A DNA stretch of 20,600 nt from a virus: IMG/VR virus record IMGVR_UViG_3300042298_002298, positions 1 through 20,600 of that record. One strand, written 5' to 3'. Of this stretch, positions 7,962 through 13,490 are shown one piece after another. The first letter of the stretch is position 1, and each line of letters starts with the position of its first letter. Made by a program: the position numbers and the translations under genes. The notes beneath the pieces are model-generated. The model worked only from the letters and a program-made list of their open reading frames with translations. It made no database searches and was not told the origin of the DNA.

Positions 7962-8100
7962 GCTCACCGAATCCTACCTTTTGGACTGTTTAACCGCAAA
8001 CTAAATTCGACCGAAAATCAGTGGCTTAGGTAATCTGTGGTCGTGTAAACGAAAAAAGTTGTAGACAAGTGATCATGAAATCGAATGTAATACGAACCAC

Positions 8101-8198
8101 GCGGCCCCCAGACAGCCGCAGCCGGTAGGCGAATAAGAGAGGTTCTGGTGCCGGATGAGCGCAAGCAGCCCGGCGGTTCCCACAAGGGGAATCCGGCC
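8101..8198 (+). ncRNA. Hairpin-rich region, possible structured leader RNA
   Basis: Three consecutive stems can form: GCGGC/GCCGC (8101-8105, 8115-8119); GCCGG/CCGGC (8150-8154, 8170-8174) containing an inner GC-GCAA-GC with a GNRA tetraloop; and TTCCC/GGGAA (8177-8181, 8187-8191) extended by GG/CC across a one-base bulge. I do not recognise a known riboswitch or sRNA. It lies upstream of the first rightward gene, so it could be a leader structure or a short RNA. Confidence 0.35.
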
Positions 8199-8302
8199 TA
8201 AAGCAGCGGTGTAGTCGTAGGGTTGAAGACGATGACCGACATCTCGCGAGTCGCCCGACAATGTGACGCTGCCCAATCTACCGGGAAGCCTTGATTCAGT
8301 AG

Positions 8303-8346
8303 AGCGCATTCACTGAGTGCGCTGCACTGAGTCAACCAACACTGAG
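8303..8346 (+). repeat. Iterated CACTGAG repeats and inverted repeat before first rightward gene
   Basis: CACTGAG occurs at 8311, 8325 and 8340, 14 and 15 bases apart; the first two extend to CACTGAGT. AGCGCA (8303-8308) and TGCGCT (8318-8323) form a stem around the first copy. The spacing is more than one helical turn, so binding by a tandem repressor or activator on nearly the same helix face is plausible. Confidence 0.55.
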
Positions 8347-8355
8347 GACACGACA

Positions 8356-8586
8356 ATGCGAATCGAACTGAACGCCGATGAACTTCTGAAGATCGCCATC
8401 GCCCTGAACAACGAGAGCATTCGACTGCTCGACCAACACGGTCAACTGCCTGAACTTTCGCCAGAACAAGACGAGGTTTGGAACAAGTACTTGGCGGTTT
8501 CGGGACTAGATCGAAAGGTTTCGGAAGCCTACCGCAAGGCCGACAAAAAGGAACGTCTGGAGCGTTCCTACCCCAAGGTTGCCTAA
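8356..8586 (+). CDS. Small unknown protein, 76 aa
   Basis: First gene of the rightward block. From ATG 8356, chosen because GAGGA lies 7 bases upstream, it encodes MRIELNADELLKIAIALNNES and a second charged helical region ending KKERLERSYPKVA. It is soluble, mostly alpha-helical and strongly charged; no motif is recognised. Its stop codon TAA is immediately followed by the first hammerhead ribozyme, so the message 3' end may be made by self-cleavage 26 bases beyond the stop. Early phage genes in this position often target host functions, but that is only positional inference. Confidence 0.75.
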   Translation: MRIELNADELLKIAIALNNESIRLLDQHGQLPELSPEQDEVWNKYLAVSGLDRKVSEAYRKADKKERLERSYPKVA

Positions 8587-8588
8587 CA

Positions 8589-8640
8589 GGTCGAAACCGC
8601 CGCGAGGCGGTCTGGCAGTCACGCTGCCACTGATGAGACC
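8589..8640 (+). ncRNA. Type II hammerhead ribozyme 1
   Basis: A complete self-cleaving hammerhead open at stem II. Stem II is GGTC (8589-8592) with GACC (8637-8640). The GAA core is 8593-8595, and A 8596 pairs with T 8611 as the A15.1-U16.1 pair. Stem III pairs ACCGCC (8596-8601) with GGCGGT (8606-8611) under a GCGA tetraloop. The cleavage nucleotide is C 8612 of GTC. Stem I pairs TGGCAG (8613-8618) with CTGCCA (8624-8629) around a 5-base loop. The core CTGATGA is 8630-8636. All invariant core bases are present. Type II hammerheads are known from bacterial and phage DNA. It starts right after the stop codon of the previous gene. Confidence 0.93.
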
Positions 8641-8659
8641 AACAACACTGGAGAGCAGC

Positions 8660-8824
8660 ATGAAAATCATTCTCGTCGCTTGTTTCCAATATCTCGCCAT
8701 GATCCAGATGGCCCTTGGCGTTCTGATCGTCGCCGAGTCTGGCGGTGTCGGCATCCCCTCGCTGATCGCGGTAGCAGCCGCGCTCGTTTGCCTTTTCTCA
8801 GCCAATGAGGTGTCCAAGTCATGA
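8660..8824 (+). CDS. Small membrane protein, 54 aa
   Basis: Starts at ATG 8660 behind GGAGAGCAGC. The sequence is MKIILVACFQYLAMIQMALGV followed by a short polar turn (AESGGVG) and a second hydrophobic stretch (PSLIAVAAALVCLFSANE), so two membrane helices are predicted with the ends in the cytoplasm. Function is unknown; size and topology resemble small phage inner-membrane proteins. It is the first of the three genes lying between the two hammerhead ribozymes and overlaps the next gene by ATGA. Confidence 0.72.
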   Translation: MKIILVACFQYLAMIQMALGVLIVAESGGVGIPSLIAVAAALVCLFSANEVSKS

Positions 8825-9066
8825 ACAGCGTCAAGCAGTACCCACCCGCGCACTTGCATGGTCAGGCCATGAGCATTCAGGTCGAACAGCGCCATGTCTA
8901 CGGGCAGATCAAGTACTACCCGCTCAACGAACTGGCATCACGCTTCGCAACCCTGATGAAGCAGAAGACGTTCGATGCCCAGAACCTTGAGGACATTCGC
9001 CGCATGGGTGTCGAGATCGACGTGCGAGTCCCCGGTTATTCCAACGATTATCTGGTCAGCATTTAA
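8821..9066 (+). CDS. Small unknown protein, 81 aa
   Basis: Begins at an ATG overlapping the previous stop (ATGA), indicating coupled translation. The protein (MNSVKQYPPAHLHGQAMSIQ... RHVYGQIKYYPLNELASRFATLMKQKTFDAQNLEDIRRMGVEIDVRV) has a beta-rich N-terminal half and a helical middle, with no transmembrane segment or recognised motif. The TAA stop codon is part of an ATTTAAAC octamer (9061-9068), which therefore sits just upstream of the next ribosome site. Second of the three genes between the ribozymes. Confidence 0.72.
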   Translation: MNSVKQYPPAHLHGQAMSIQVEQRHVYGQIKYYPLNELASRFATLMKQKTFDAQNLEDIRRMGVEIDVRVPGYSNDYLVSI

Positions 9067-9081
9067 ACGCAGGAGAAAATC

Positions 9082-9321
9082 ATGATCAAGTTGAGCGTAC
9101 CCAGACAGATGTACGAGACCCTTGAACTTGACTCGTCAAGAGTCCGCAACGGCTACAGCATGATCAACGAGGGCGGCTACACGTTCAGCGCCCCCGTAGA
9201 CGGTTGGAGACGGGCCATCGATACCTATCGCCTTCTCAGTTGGGAAGCGCCAGAGGAACAGGTGGAATCGTGCGTTCGCAAGGTCGAACAGTGGATCGCG
9301 TATCACGAGGCCGTTGAGTAA
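9082..9321 (+). CDS. Small unknown protein, 79 aa
   Basis: ATG 9082 follows AGGAGAA at good spacing. The protein (MIKLSVPRQMYETLELDSSR... WRRAIDTYRLLSWEAPEEQVESCVRKVEQWIAYHEAVE) is soluble with an amphipathic C-terminal half rich in Trp and Glu. No family is recognised. Its TAA stop is followed directly by CAGGTCGAAAC, the start of the second hammerhead, exactly the same junction as after the gene ending at 8586. Last gene before the ribozyme and the next promoter. Confidence 0.73.
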   Translation: MIKLSVPRQMYETLELDSSRVRNGYSMINEGGYTFSAPVDGWRRAIDTYRLLSWEAPEEQVESCVRKVEQWIAYHEAVE

Positions 9322-9323
9322 CA

Positions 9324-9402
9324 GGTCGAAACATCCCGCGCCTTCGGGCTTGATCGCCAACAGGCCGGGATGTCATGCCGTCATGCGGCATCTGACGAGA
9401 CC
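9324..9402 (+). ncRNA. Type II hammerhead ribozyme 2
   Basis: Same architecture as the element at 8589 but with a longer stem III. Stem II is GGTC (9324-9327) with GACC (9399-9402). GAA is 9328-9330. Stem III pairs 9331-9338 with 9366-9373 (8 bp, A 9331 opposite T 9373) and is capped by a 27-base apical part that can fold further (GCC/GGC). Cleavage base is C 9374. Stem I pairs ATGCCG (9375-9380) with CGGCAT (9386-9391) around TCATG. The core CTGACGA is 9392-9398. Stem I and III sequences differ from copy 1 while pairing is kept, i.e. compensatory variation, strong evidence for a functional fold. A promoter begins 17 bases later, so this ribozyme likely defines the 3' end of the first rightward operon. 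Confidence 0.93.
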
Positions 9403-9419
9403 GTCACCGTTTACACAAG

Positions 9420-9449
9420 TTGACTGCGACACAACGCAGCGTTTATACT
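9420..9449 (+). promoter_or_regulatory. Sigma-70-like promoter for the SprT-MoxR operon
   Basis: TTGACT (9420-9425), an 18-base spacer and TATACT (9444-9449). A GTTTACAC octamer (9409-9416) lies just upstream of the -35 box. The leader TTCGCAACAT followed by GGAGAACAG closely matches the one after the promoter at 11882, suggesting a shared promoter-leader module. Confidence 0.75.
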
Positions 9450-9482
9450 TCGCAACATACCGACAACATGGAGAACAGAATC

Positions 9483-10094
9483 ATGGTCAAATTCAACGAA
9501 CGCGAATCATGGCTTGCCGCCGCTGCAGTCATGCTGCAGCACGAGATTTTCCCCCTCGCCGGTATCGATCCGGTGTCATGGGAGCAGCGCAAGTATCGGG
9601 TCGCTTGCGGCTTCCCGATTGGCTATCGCGGCTCGCGCACCGGCAAGGTGACCTTGGGCCAAGCCTTCGACCCGTCGATCTCTGCAGACGGCACGTTCGA
9701 AGTGTTCATCAACCCGATTCTCGACAAGCCGGTCGATGTCATTGCGGTTGAGGCCCATGAACTGGCCCATGTCTGGGCCGGTATTCAGTGCGGCCATCGC
9801 GGCGAGTTCGCCCGTGTCTGCCGCGCCATTGGTCTGCAAGGCCCAATGACCGCAACGGTTCCCGGTGTCGAACTGCGCGGCAAGTTGGAGCGCATCGTCG
9901 ATCAACTGGGTGCGTACCCGCATGCCAAGGTTGACCCGAATGCCCGTAAAAAGCAGGGCACCCGCTTGCTGAAACTGCAGTGCGGTTCCTGCAACTGGAC
10001 GGCTCGTGTCTCTGCCCTGCAAGCGCACCGTTTACACGCTGCCTCGGCTTGCCCGGTTTGCAGCAGCATCAACTCACTCAACGTGGAGGGCTGA
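9483..10094 (+). CDS. SprT-like zinc metalloprotease-family protein
   Basis: 203 aa from ATG 9483, chosen because GGAG lies 9 bases upstream (an ATG at 9468 overlaps that site). Residues ~85-115 read EAHELAHVWAGIQCGHRGEF: HELAH is the HExxH zinc motif and the later His gives the third ligand, as in SprT/Spartan-type proteins. The C-terminus has a zinc ribbon, LQCGSCNW ... CPVC. SprT-like proteins cleave DNA-bound proteins or act in DNA repair; phage copies are common but poorly understood. It is followed 2 bases later by the MoxR-type ATPase, in one operon. GTTTACAC at 10030 is encoded as Arg-Leu-His with a TTA Leu codon. Confidence 0.83.
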   Translation: MVKFNERESWLAAAAVMLQHEIFPLAGIDPVSWEQRKYRVACGFPIGYRGSRTGKVTLGQAFDPSISADGTFEVFINPILDKPVDVIAVEAHELAHVWAGIQCGHRGEFARVCRAIGLQGPMTATVPGVELRGKLERIVDQLGAYPHAKVDPNARKKQGTRLLKLQCGSCNWTARVSALQAHRLHAASACPVCSSINSLNVEG

Positions 10095-10096
10095 TC

Positions 10097-11101
10097 ATGT
10101 CCAAGCGTACCTTCTCGCTCCCGCTGTCTGACAGCGACCGCTCGTACCTGAAAATGCATGCCGTGCGACAGGGCAAGTCGCCCAACGCACCGGACGATGT
10201 CCTGCTGTCGATCTGGAACGGGGTTGATCCTGCCCCGGTTCCTGCTGCGGCTCTGGATGCTGAGACCATCGAATCGATCCGCAAGGATGCCGTCGCTGCC
10301 GCTGTCGCTGCAGTCGAACAGCACCGCCCGGTTCGCATCGAAATCAAGCAGGGCGCTGAGATCAAAGTCCTGCCGAATGGTCACCGTCACCCGGTGTTTC
10401 CGGATGTACTGGCCTCGCTGTCCGTTCGCGAGAACGTCTATCTTGTCGGCCCTGCCGGTTCCGGTAAGACGACCCTCGCCTCGCAGTGTGCCGAAGCACT
10501 GGGCTTGCCGTTCTACAGCACTGGCGCTGTCGGCATGGCGTACCAGTTGCAGGGATTCATCAACGCCGAAGGCAAGTACATGGAGACTGACCTGTACCGC
10601 GCCTATGTGAACGGCGGCGTGTTCCTGTTCGATGAGATCGATGCCTCATCCGCACAGGCGCTGTTGGCCTTCAACGCGATTGCGGCCAATGACCTCGCTG
10701 CATTCCCGTGCGGCACGGTTAAACGCCATCCGGACTTCGTGATCATTGCCGCTGCGAACACTTGGGGTTCCGGTGCTGATGCCCAGTATGTGGGCCGCGC
10801 TCAACTCGACGCAGCCACACTCGACCGTTTCGCGTTCATCAGCATGGACTATGACGAGAAGTTGGAACTTGCCATCTCGCCCAATGACGAGTGGACGCGC
10901 TACGTTCAGGCATTCCGTCGCGCTGTCCGCGAGTTGAAGATTCGTGCGGTGGTTTCGCCTCGCGCATCGATCAAGGGCGGCAAGTTACTCAGCGCCGGTC
11001 TCAAGTGGGATCGCGTCGAGGAAATGCTTTTGCTGCGCGGCATGTCGCGCAATGACATCGACAAGATTCGCGAACAACTTCCTGCGAGGAAAGCAGCATG
11101 A
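10097..11101 (+). CDS. MoxR/CbbQ-type AAA+ ATPase
   Basis: 334 aa from ATG 10097, preceded by GGAGG at good spacing. The N-terminal ~110 residues are a helical, Ala-rich extension. The AAA+ module follows: Walker A GPAGSGKTTL near residue 120, Walker B GGVFLFDEIDAS near residue 175, sensor 1 AAANTWG near 215, and an arginine finger region LDAATLDRF near 240. The pore-like segment GAVGMAYQLQGF matches MoxR/CbbQ ATPases, which remodel or activate partner proteins, often ones with VWA domains. The downstream gene overlaps by 4 bases (ATGA) and is its likely partner. ACGGTTAAACG occurs within at 10715-10725. Confidence 0.9.
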   Translation: MSKRTFSLPLSDSDRSYLKMHAVRQGKSPNAPDDVLLSIWNGVDPAPVPAAALDAETIESIRKDAVAAAVAAVEQHRPVRIEIKQGAEIKVLPNGHRHPVFPDVLASLSVRENVYLVGPAGSGKTTLASQCAEALGLPFYSTGAVGMAYQLQGFINAEGKYMETDLYRAYVNGGVFLFDEIDASSAQALLAFNAIAANDLAAFPCGTVKRHPDFVIIAAANTWGSGADAQYVGRAQLDAATLDRFAFISMDYDEKLELAISPNDEWTRYVQAFRRAVRELKIRAVVSPRASIKGGKLLSAGLKWDRVEEMLLLRGMSRNDIDKIREQLPARKAA

Positions 11102-11877
11102 TTTACCGCTACAACGCTGACAGTTGGGATGAGTTCATCAACGACCTTCGCACCCGCAAAATCCACTGGCATGCCGATGGTTCAGAGTCCACGGGCAATC
11201 CAGAATGGTCTGGCTGCGAGGATTGGGATCAGGCCATGCGCTACGCTGTCACCGGCCATGCCGTTGCCCGTGCTGCCATGGAATCGGTCGCGGTCAAGGT
11301 GACCTCAGCACCGGAGCCGTTGTGGGATGTCGCCCCGGTGGGCGCGTTCCCCTGCATCCCGGCCTACGCTGCAGGGATTCCCGAAGACATGTTCGTCGCG
11401 ACCGATGACGCACCGCCTGTGTCGCAGCCGATTGTGCGGATCGCGGTCAACATGTCGGCCAATGCCAGTATCGATGCACAGGAGATCGTCAATCGCGGTG
11501 CGGCGCTCGTCACCCTGATCGACCGCATCCAGTTGAGCGGTCGTCGCGTGGAACTGATCGCCCTCAAGCACGGCTACTCTGGTGACAACAAGTTCGTCTG
11601 GAGCGTGACGGTTAAACGTCCTGAGGAGCCGGTCGATATGGATCGGATCGGTCTTGCCTTCGCGACCCCGATCATGCTGCGGCGGTTCTTCTTTCGGGTC
11701 ATGGAGTTCACTGTTCCGCATCGCGTCAGCGGCTACGGTTACTCGACGCACTTCAAAGACGAGTGCAACGACTTCCACCTCACCATCCCGGTGATCAGTG
11801 GCGGCGAGTACGCGACACCGGAACGTGCGAACCGCACCGTGCAGCAACTCTGGGAGAGGGCGGCGATTGCCGCCTGA
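11098..11877 (+). CDS. Partner protein of the MoxR-type ATPase (VWA-like?), 259 aa
   Basis: Starts with ATGA overlap to the ATPase gene. The first ~60 residues contain DSWDEFINDLRTRKIHW and a GCEDWDQAMRYAVTGH segment. A linker rich in Pro follows. From residue ~118, IVRIAVNMSANASIDAQEIVNRGAALVTLIDRIQLSGRRVELIAL resembles the first beta-alpha-beta of VWA-like folds and an uncharacterised phage family usually paired with MoxR ATPases (possibly DUF7192). The classic MIDAS DxSxS is replaced by NMSAN, so metal binding may be lost. Function is inferred from pairing: a substrate or effector switched by the ATPase. It ends just before the next promoter. Confidence 0.78.
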   Translation: MIYRYNADSWDEFINDLRTRKIHWHADGSESTGNPEWSGCEDWDQAMRYAVTGHAVARAAMESVAVKVTSAPEPLWDVAPVGAFPCIPAYAAGIPEDMFVATDDAPPVSQPIVRIAVNMSANASIDAQEIVNRGAALVTLIDRIQLSGRRVELIALKHGYSGDNKFVWSVTVKRPEEPVDMDRIGLAFATPIMLRRFFFRVMEFTVPHRVSGYGYSTHFKDECNDFHLTIPVISGGEYATPERANRTVQQLWERAAIAA

Positions 11878-11881
11878 CCCC

Positions 11882-11910
11882 TTGCACACTAACATCTAAA
11901 CAACTATACT
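11882..11910 (+). promoter_or_regulatory. Sigma-70-like promoter for the small-gene operon
   Basis: TTGCAC (11882-11887), a 17-base spacer and TATACT (11905-11910), about 27 bases before ATG 11938. The leader TTCACAACAT and GGAGAACAG match the promoter region at 9420. It overlaps only the last bases after the preceding stop codon. Confidence 0.78.
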
Positions 11911-11937
11911 TCACAACATTAGAACAGGAGAACAGAC

Positions 11938-12147
11938 ATGAGCCGTAAAATCGCCGTGATCTTAAACGAAGAACAGATTCGCTATCTCTGGGGTCACGCT
12001 ATTGAGATGGAAGACAAGGCAAAAGATGCGGGTCGCTCACATTCAGAGCGATTCTTTATTGAAATGCAGGAAGCACTCTTCAACGCAGAAGAGGACGCAA
12101 AGTTGGAGCGCGAGACTGAACTCAATTACGAGCGAGGTGCAGCATGA
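11938..12147 (+). CDS. Small unknown protein, 69 aa
   Basis: First gene after the promoter, ATG behind AGGAGAACAG. A soluble helical protein (VILNEEQIRYLWGHAIEMEDKAKDAG ... FFIEMQEALFNAEEDAKLERETELNYERGAA), acidic, no recognised motif. Its last codons encode RGAA within CGAGGTGCAGCATGA, which is both the ribosome site and the stop/start overlap for the next gene. The same 15-base junction recurs at the next gene boundary. Confidence 0.75.
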   Translation: MSRKIAVILNEEQIRYLWGHAIEMEDKAKDAGRSHSERFFIEMQEALFNAEEDAKLERETELNYERGAA

Positions 12148-12407
12148 ACGTCTCAGGCGTGACTGGATACATTCTGGATGAGGCCGAGGACACCGTGAAG
12201 CATCGCGGTCATGTGATTGACCTGACCTACGACTCGCTGACGTTGGTGGGCACGATGCAGCAACGCAAGACGCTGTTGTTTTTGACCAAGGCAGAAATAA
12301 TCACAGCGCCTTTCAAGTTCATCAAGTTTGAAGGGCATGAGGCTCTAGAGGCCGCGAAAGAATACATCGACGAGCAACTGCAGATTGACCAACGAGGTGC
12401 AGCATGA
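12144..12407 (+). CDS. Small unknown protein, 87 aa
   Basis: Coupled to the previous gene by ATGA overlap. Predicted mostly beta in the first two thirds (VTGYILDEAEDTVKHRGHVIDLTYDSLTLVGTMQQRKTLLFLTKAEIITAPFKFIKF) and a C-terminal helix (ALEAAKEYIDEQLQIDQRGAA). No signal peptide or membrane helix. Again ends in RGAA encoded by CGAGGTGCAGCATGA. No family recognised. Confidence 0.75.
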   Translation: MNVSGVTGYILDEAEDTVKHRGHVIDLTYDSLTLVGTMQQRKTLLFLTKAEIITAPFKFIKFEGHEALEAAKEYIDEQLQIDQRGAA

Positions 12408-12601
12408 TTCCTGAAACCATGAACGCTAGTGATATCGCATCAGCACTTGATGGTCTTCGCGCCAAGCGCAAGGCCGAGTCTGCGGACATGGCAATCGTCA
12501 TGGGACTTGCACTGGCATCGCACTTGGATGCCATTGGCATGAGCCGTGAGGCCGGTGAGGTTGAGGCAATCGTCAGTCGTGTTCTGGCGGCTGCAGCATG
12601 A
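12404..12601 (+). CDS. Small helical protein, 65 aa
   Basis: ATGA overlap with the gene before and the gene after. Sequence MIPETMNASDIASALDGLRAKRKAESADMAIVMGLALASHLDAIGMSREAGEVEAIVSRVLAAAA is almost wholly alpha-helical and Ala-rich. One moderately hydrophobic stretch (AIVMGLALASHL) is too short and polar for a clear membrane helix. A GAGG ribosome site lies in the preceding coding end. Function unknown. Confidence 0.7.
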   Translation: MIPETMNASDIASALDGLRAKRKAESADMAIVMGLALASHLDAIGMSREAGEVEAIVSRVLAAAA

Positions 12602-12798
12602 AGCGCGGCACGGTCTTCGAACACAAGCACTGGCTCGACAACAAGAACATGCCGCTGCTGTGCTATGTGACCTGTACGAGGGGCGGTTTGATTTACTACA
12701 CCGACTGGAACCCAGAGGGTGAGCAGTCAAACGGCAAGTGGTGGTTCGACTCAAAGGATTTAAACAAGTACGTTGGCAAAGTCTTGGAGGCAGCATGA
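12598..12798 (+). CDS. Small unknown protein, 66 aa
   Basis: Starts at ATG 12598 overlapping the previous stop. The protein (MKRGTVFEHKHWLDNKNMPLLCYVTCTRGGLIYYTDWNPEGEQSNGKWWFDSKDLNKYVGKVLEAA) is aromatic-rich and predicted beta-rich, resembling small SH3-like or OB-like folds common in phage, though no family is recognised. Codons for Asp-Leu-Asn near the end contain ATTTAAAC (12758-12765) with a TTA Leu codon. Confidence 0.74.
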   Translation: MKRGTVFEHKHWLDNKNMPLLCYVTCTRGGLIYYTDWNPEGEQSNGKWWFDSKDLNKYVGKVLEAA

Positions 12799-13001
12799 AA
12801 AAGTATGCAGTCCACAACACGGGTGAATGGGTGCGCGGTGCTGATGGTTCGTCCATGCGTGATGACCCGTCAGTGCATGAGTACGATTCGCTAGATGACA
12901 TGCATCCCTTCGACCGCAAGCAGTTCGAATGGATGCTCGACAACGGTCACATCGTGATCACCATGGGCGAGACCGTGTACCAGATACGGAGGGACGAGTA
13001 A
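12795..13001 (+). CDS. Small unknown protein, 68 aa
   Basis: ATG 12795 overlaps the previous stop (GGAGGCAGCATGA gives the ribosome site). An acidic protein: MKKYAVHNTGEWVRGADGSSMRDDP, then YDSLDDMHPFDRKQFEWMLDNGHIVITMGETVYQIRRDE. The end (HIVITMGETVYQIRR) looks like a beta hairpin. No motif recognised. Its TAA stop overlaps a 31-aa membrane ORF start (TAATG). Confidence 0.72.
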   Translation: MKKYAVHNTGEWVRGADGSSMRDDPSVHEYDSLDDMHPFDRKQFEWMLDNGHIVITMGETVYQIRRDE

Positions 13002-13096
13002 TGACTTGGGAACTGTTCTGGTTTGCGCTACCGCGCATGTTGTTATTGATCCCGATGTTTTACATTGCATGGAGGGTTGCGACATGGCAGGAATGA
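13001..13096 (+). CDS. Very small single-pass membrane protein, 31 aa
   Basis: An ATG at 13001 shares its A with the preceding TAA stop and opens a 31-codon frame ending TGA at 13096. The peptide MTWELFWFALPRMLLLIPMF then YIAWRVATWQE is a strongly hydrophobic helix with Trp at both ends and Arg inside the C-terminal side. It continues into the start of the next gene in another frame (13-base overlap). It would fill an otherwise unused 80-base gap in a region where genes are packed without gaps, which supports it being real. Role unknown; phage membrane peptides of this size occur among lysis and host-control genes. Confidence 0.55.
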   Translation: MTWELFWFALPRMLLLIPMFYIAWRVATWQE

Positions 13097-13278
13097 CTGA
13101 CCCCTACGTTGAGCAACTGGATGCTGAGTACCGCATGCTGAAGGTGGAACTAGAACGCGAGGTCAACAAGTTTGAATTGCTTCGGAAGCAGTACAACATG
13201 CGGACTCGACAACTGACCGATGACATCACCCGCAAATGGTTTGAAGTACAACGAGCAAAGCAGGAGAGCAGAGCATGA
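13084..13278 (+). CDS. Small coiled-coil protein, 64 aa
   Basis: ATG 13084 follows GGAGG at 13071-13075. The protein MAGMTDPYVEQLDAEYRMLKVELEREVNKFELLRKQYNMRTRQLTDDITRKWFEVQRAKQESRA is one continuous charged helix with a heptad-like pattern, suggesting a coiled coil. No known family. Overlaps the next gene start by ATGA. Confidence 0.72.
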   Translation: MAGMTDPYVEQLDAEYRMLKVELEREVNKFELLRKQYNMRTRQLTDDITRKWFEVQRAKQESRA

Positions 13279-13478
13279 ACCTTTCAGATATCGAATACTT
13301 GGAGCGCGAGGTCAAAGGTCTTCGACTTGATCCCGCTATTGCATACGCGATCATGCGGATACAACATGACCTGTCGAAGATGATGGAAAAGATTGATCGC
13401 ATTGACTCCGCACTGGCCGAGCATCAAAACCAGTTATGGGGTGGCGAGGAAGATGAACCAAACGGCCCACCGTTCTGA
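13275..13478 (+). CDS. Small helical protein, 67 aa
   Basis: Starts in ATGA overlap behind AGGAGAGCAGAGC. MNLSDIEYLEREVKGLRLDPAIAYAIMRIQHDLSKMMEKIDRIDSALAEHQNQLWGGEEDEPNGPPF: helices followed by an acidic disordered tail. No motif known. The stop TGA is directly followed by GG and an ATTTAAAC octamer before the next start. Confidence 0.72.
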   Translation: MNLSDIEYLEREVKGLRLDPAIAYAIMRIQHDLSKMMEKIDRIDSALAEHQNQLWGGEEDEPNGPPF

Positions 13479-13490
13479 GGTATTTAAACA

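Larger units (their letters stand above)
7899..8355. promoter_or_regulatory. Divergent intergenic control region
   Basis: 457 bases separate leftward terS from the first rightward gene, with no credible ORF. In order it holds a perfect 7-bp dyad (7941-7961), a GTTTAACC octamer (7988-7995), a GTGTAAAC octamer (8043-8050) followed by an A run, a further GATCATG half site (8071-8077), a GC-rich multi-hairpin block (8101-8198), and an inverted repeat plus three CACTGAG copies next to the first start codon. No box pair as good as the other promoters in the window was found; two weak candidates have wrong spacing. Confidence 0.7.

Noticed and set aside
8088-8095. TAATACGA resembling the start of a T7 RNA polymerase promoter
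   Set aside because: Only one partial copy, no T7-type polymerase gene seen, and the remainder of the consensus does not match.
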